Source of the DNA: Bacillota bacterium | GTDB lineage: Bacteria > Bacillota > Bacilli > Alicyclobacillales > Alicyclobacillaceae | Direction of reading: 5' to 3' | Assembly (NCBI GenBank): GCA_021820805.1 | Contig: JAKADF010000117.1 | Location: 1 to 8,536 of the forward strand | DNA length: 8,536 bases | Part shown: one piece after another, positions 7,152 to 8,536 of the stretch | How positions within the stretch are numbered: the first letter of the stretch is position 1 | Layout of the letters: the number at the start of each line of letters is the position of its first letter | The notes under the pieces: generated by a model | Database searches by the model: none | Told to the model about the DNA's origin: nothing | Seen by the model: only the letters and a program-made list of their open reading frames with translations | Position numbers and translations under genes: made by a program

Positions 7152-7448
7152 CTCGCAGATACGCTGAAGAACTTAGTTATGTCGCTAACCGTTTGTAAAA
7201 TAACCATTCAATTAAACATCTAAATAAACGAGGTATGGGTACTTTCTTGTGCCTATCTTATTAATTCTAACTGTTGATGATAGGTCATCCATTACGTACA
7301 TAACGCAAATAGTAAAAAAGTAAGCTTATTTTTCAAGTTTACAGGTTTTATGAGGAAAGATCAGGGGAAAAATTTGCAAGCTCAGCTGAAATAACAAAAT
7401 GGCATACCAACCCGATATGCTACTAAACCTCTTATTAATGTTAATGCC
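7152..7448. other. AT-rich stretch without a convincing gene, between tRNA-Ser fragment and intron
   Basis: About 300 bases with no reading frame that has both a plausible length and an SD. The longest minus-strand frame with an ATG (7212-7301) has 29 codons and no SD. The part next to the intron is its 3' exon as it now stands; two short frames read out of it (ending KTCKLEK and GMPFCYFS), but neither is recognisable. A weak hairpin at 7314-7342 is listed separately. Confidence 0.5.
7314..7342 (-). terminator. Weak terminator-like hairpin followed by a T run
   Basis: On the minus strand GTAAACTT and AAGCTTAC can pair (8 bp with one internal A/C mismatch) around a 7-nt loop, and six T follow at once. 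The low GC and the mismatch make it a poor intrinsic terminator. If real, it would end minus-strand transcripts coming through the intron. Confidence 0.3.
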
Positions 7449-7460
7449 GCTGGGTAAGTC

Positions 7461-7486
7461 GGAGGCCTTGCGGCCCCCTTCTCCCC
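7461..7486 (-). ncRNA. Group II intron domain VI
   Basis: Immediately after domain V, GGGGGCC and GGCCTCC form a 7-bp stem (one G:U) closed by a GCAA tetraloop. It is followed by GACTTACCC, which contains the candidate branch-point adenosines at 7459 and 7455. The upstream GGGG can pair with the terminal CCC to extend the helix. The position and shape are those of domain VI; which adenosine is bulged is not settled. Confidence 0.75.
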
Positions 7487-7489
7487 TAA

Positions 7490-7523
7490 GAACTGCACGT
7501 AACAGTTTCCCGTTATGCAGCTC
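7490..7523 (-). ncRNA. Group II intron domain V (catalytic core hairpin)
   Basis: This 34-nt minus-strand hairpin starts GAGC, with the catalytic AGC triad. It has an 8-bp lower stem (GAGCTGCA with TGCAGTTC, one G:U), an asymmetric bulge at the usual place, a 5-bp upper stem (AACGG with CTGTT) and a GAAA tetraloop. All hallmarks of domain V are present with no visible damage. The stop codon of the intron protein overlaps its first two bases, the usual spacing for these introns. Confidence 0.88.
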
Positions 7524-8536
7524 AAGCCATCCTGCAGTTTTGACGTCGTCGTTCGCCTTCTGACTGTTTCCCTTGCCAAACCACTTGTCCAGCAACAATG
7601 CTTTCCTGATTGGAAAGGTAGCGTTCTGGATTGTCTGGTAGAGTATCATAGTCATTTATAGAGCGGTACTTTTCGTAGCACCACCGATGCGTGACGGCCA
7701 CATTTTCAATCGTGTTGTGCCCGCCTAATCGTTCGGAAATCATCCTCGCGAAGAGAATGGCATTATCTCCGTTGACCTGCCAGCGACAAAAGTGCTCTAC
7801 TGAGATGTTACATCCGCATGGAGCACATCTTCCTCCTGTTTTGCGTACCACTTTCTTTTGGAAGCCATTCAGTCGTTTGAGTAGCATTTGCTCACGTCTA
7901 GCCTCAAAGTATTCATAATCACTTGGTCGGTGGGGTGAGCGCCGCCCCTGTATCTTAATGTGCCGAATGATGCGTATATCGCTCATGGTGGCCAAAGTGA
8001 ACGGCCCATCTGCAAATACCCAATTTCGGTTCCCCGTCGGGTAAAGTATTTCTGGTATACCCACGCTGCACTCTTTTTAGGGTGGCGCCGTTTTGCCCAC
8101 TTCCACAGCATCTGAATAATCTTTTGGTCACAGTAGGCAAAGACCTTTTTACTGACCTGTGCGCTGTAATAGTTGCCCCAACCTCGAATGATTGGATTGA
8201 GTAGCCGAATGGCCATAGACTGAGTTCGACACCTGCATTTCCCGCAAGCCACTGGGCGATGACTGGGACAAACTGCTCTGCTTGCTCCTTCGTTTTGCAC
8301 GTGACGATAAAGTCGTCCGCATAGGAGACGATGTTGATGCCGGGGTTTGCACGGCTGCTCCAAATCTCATTTGGAATGCCTTCTGCCGTAAATATTTCTC
8401 CATGCCCTGCAACGCGATGACCGCAAGTAACGGGGACAACAGACCGCCCTGAGGAGTGCCTCGGGTACTAAGAAGTAGTCCGTCTTCTGGGTCGATAACT
8501 GGAGCTTTTAACATATGCTTGACGTAAACGCGATCC
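7522..8536 (-). pseudogene. ltrA: Group II intron reverse transcriptase/maturase with HNH tail, broken and partial
   Basis: The N-terminus lies beyond the right edge. Frame 1 (8536 to about 8374) reads YVKHMLKAPV, then GTPQGGLLSPLLAVIALQGM (RT block 4 region). Frame 2 (about 8373 to 8217) reads NPGINIVSYADDFIVTCKT, with the YADD catalytic motif at 8312-8323. Frame 3 (8216 to about 8036) reads IRLLNPIIRGWGNYYSAQVS to WAKRRHPKKSAAW (maturase domain X). The last frame (about 8033 to 7522) reads GNRNWVFADG, then HIKIQGRRSP and an HNH-like zinc region with CAPC and GGHNTIENVAVTHRWC, ending RRQNCRMA at domain V. Each frame change is a net loss of one base modulo three. Single-base losses near 8373 and 8032-8035 would restore KAFPNEIW and KYFTRRGNRNW. 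Between frames 2 and 3 the text jumps from GVELSL to IRLLNP, skipping roughly 55-60 residues usual in this family. No functional RT is expected. Confidence 0.88.

Larger units (their letters stand above)
7449..8536 (-). mobile_element. Group II intron, 3' part (runs off the right edge)
   Basis: The segment has the order expected for the 3' part of a bacterial retroelement intron: an open frame with reverse transcriptase blocks, maturase domain X, an HNH endonuclease tail, then RNA domains V and VI. The 3' boundary lies within about 7449-7455, just after the domain VI hairpin; I cannot fix the base without the spliced exon or an intact copy. The 5' part of the intron and the protein's N-terminus are outside the window. 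The protein frame is broken in three places, so this copy is probably not self-mobile. Confidence 0.85.

Noticed and set aside
6796..7167. Plus-strand open frame ending MAERVGFEPTVPSQIR
   Set aside because: RVGFEPTVP is the familiar antisense translation of a tRNA T arm and acceptor end, and the rest lies antisense to the acyl-CoA synthetase and its leader; no SD.
7252..7284. Inverted repeat CCTATC ... GATAGG
   Set aside because: A six-base stem over a 21-nt loop with no associated signal is not convincing.
7212..7301. Minus-strand 29-codon frame starting MYVMDDLSS
   Set aside because: No SD, very short, no recognisable family; not enough to call a gene or a transposase remnant.
7382..7579. 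Minus-strand frame containing ITGNCYVQFLGEKGAARPPT
   Set aside because: This is the common spurious translation of group II intron domains V and VI.
7326..7655. Minus-strand 109-codon frame across the intron end
   Set aside because: It is a shifted reading of the HNH tail and of domains V/VI running into the 3' flank; structured RNA, not protein, explains this stretch.
1..8536. CRISPR arrays, rRNA genes, toxin-antitoxin or defence genes
   Set aside because: I looked on both strands and found no regularly spaced repeats, no rRNA-like sequence and no recognisable defence or toxin family.

Overview
The window looks like a chromosomal segment of a Gram-positive bacterium, most likely Bacillota. 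Evidence is the strong purine-rich Shine-Dalgarno (SD) sites ahead of every gene, a substrate-binding lipoprotein with a lipobox and a Ser-rich tether, and moderate-to-low GC with very AT-rich intergenic DNA. I cannot name a genus. Every supportable gene lies on the minus strand, so the window reads biologically from right to left.

Region 1 (about 7080 down to 1) is a compact operon. Its order is a promoter-like site and leader, an AMP-forming acyl-CoA synthetase, a branched-chain-type substrate-binding lipoprotein, the permeases LivH and LivM, the ATPases LivG and LivF, and an enoyl-CoA hydratase/isomerase that runs off the left edge. Gaps are short (87, 43, 3 and 43 nt, a 4-nt overlap, then 32 nt). 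Placing a CoA ligase first and a crotonase last around a complete five-part Liv/HAAT importer suggests that this importer brings in a carboxylic acid. The acid would be activated to its CoA thioester and enter a beta-oxidation-like route. The substrate is not readable from the sequence.

Region 2 (about 7080 to 7448) is AT-rich and carries no convincing gene. It holds the 3' end of a serine tRNA (T arm, acceptor 3' strand, G73 and CCA) without its 5' half. This fits a remnant or an attachment site left by an integrated element. A weak terminator-like hairpin lies further right.

Region 3 (about 7449 to 8536) is the 3' part of a bacterial group II intron, running off the right edge. RNA domains V and VI are well preserved. 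The reverse transcriptase/maturase/HNH protein is broken by two apparent single-base losses and an internal deletion that removes the end of the RT domain and the start of maturase domain X. The intron is probably unable to move on its own, although its RNA could still be spliced in trans.

No clearly undescribed system is visible. The most interesting points are the operon's implied organic-acid uptake and activation role, the tRNA-Ser remnant separating the operon from the mobile-element side, and the decayed intron protein next to an intact catalytic RNA core.
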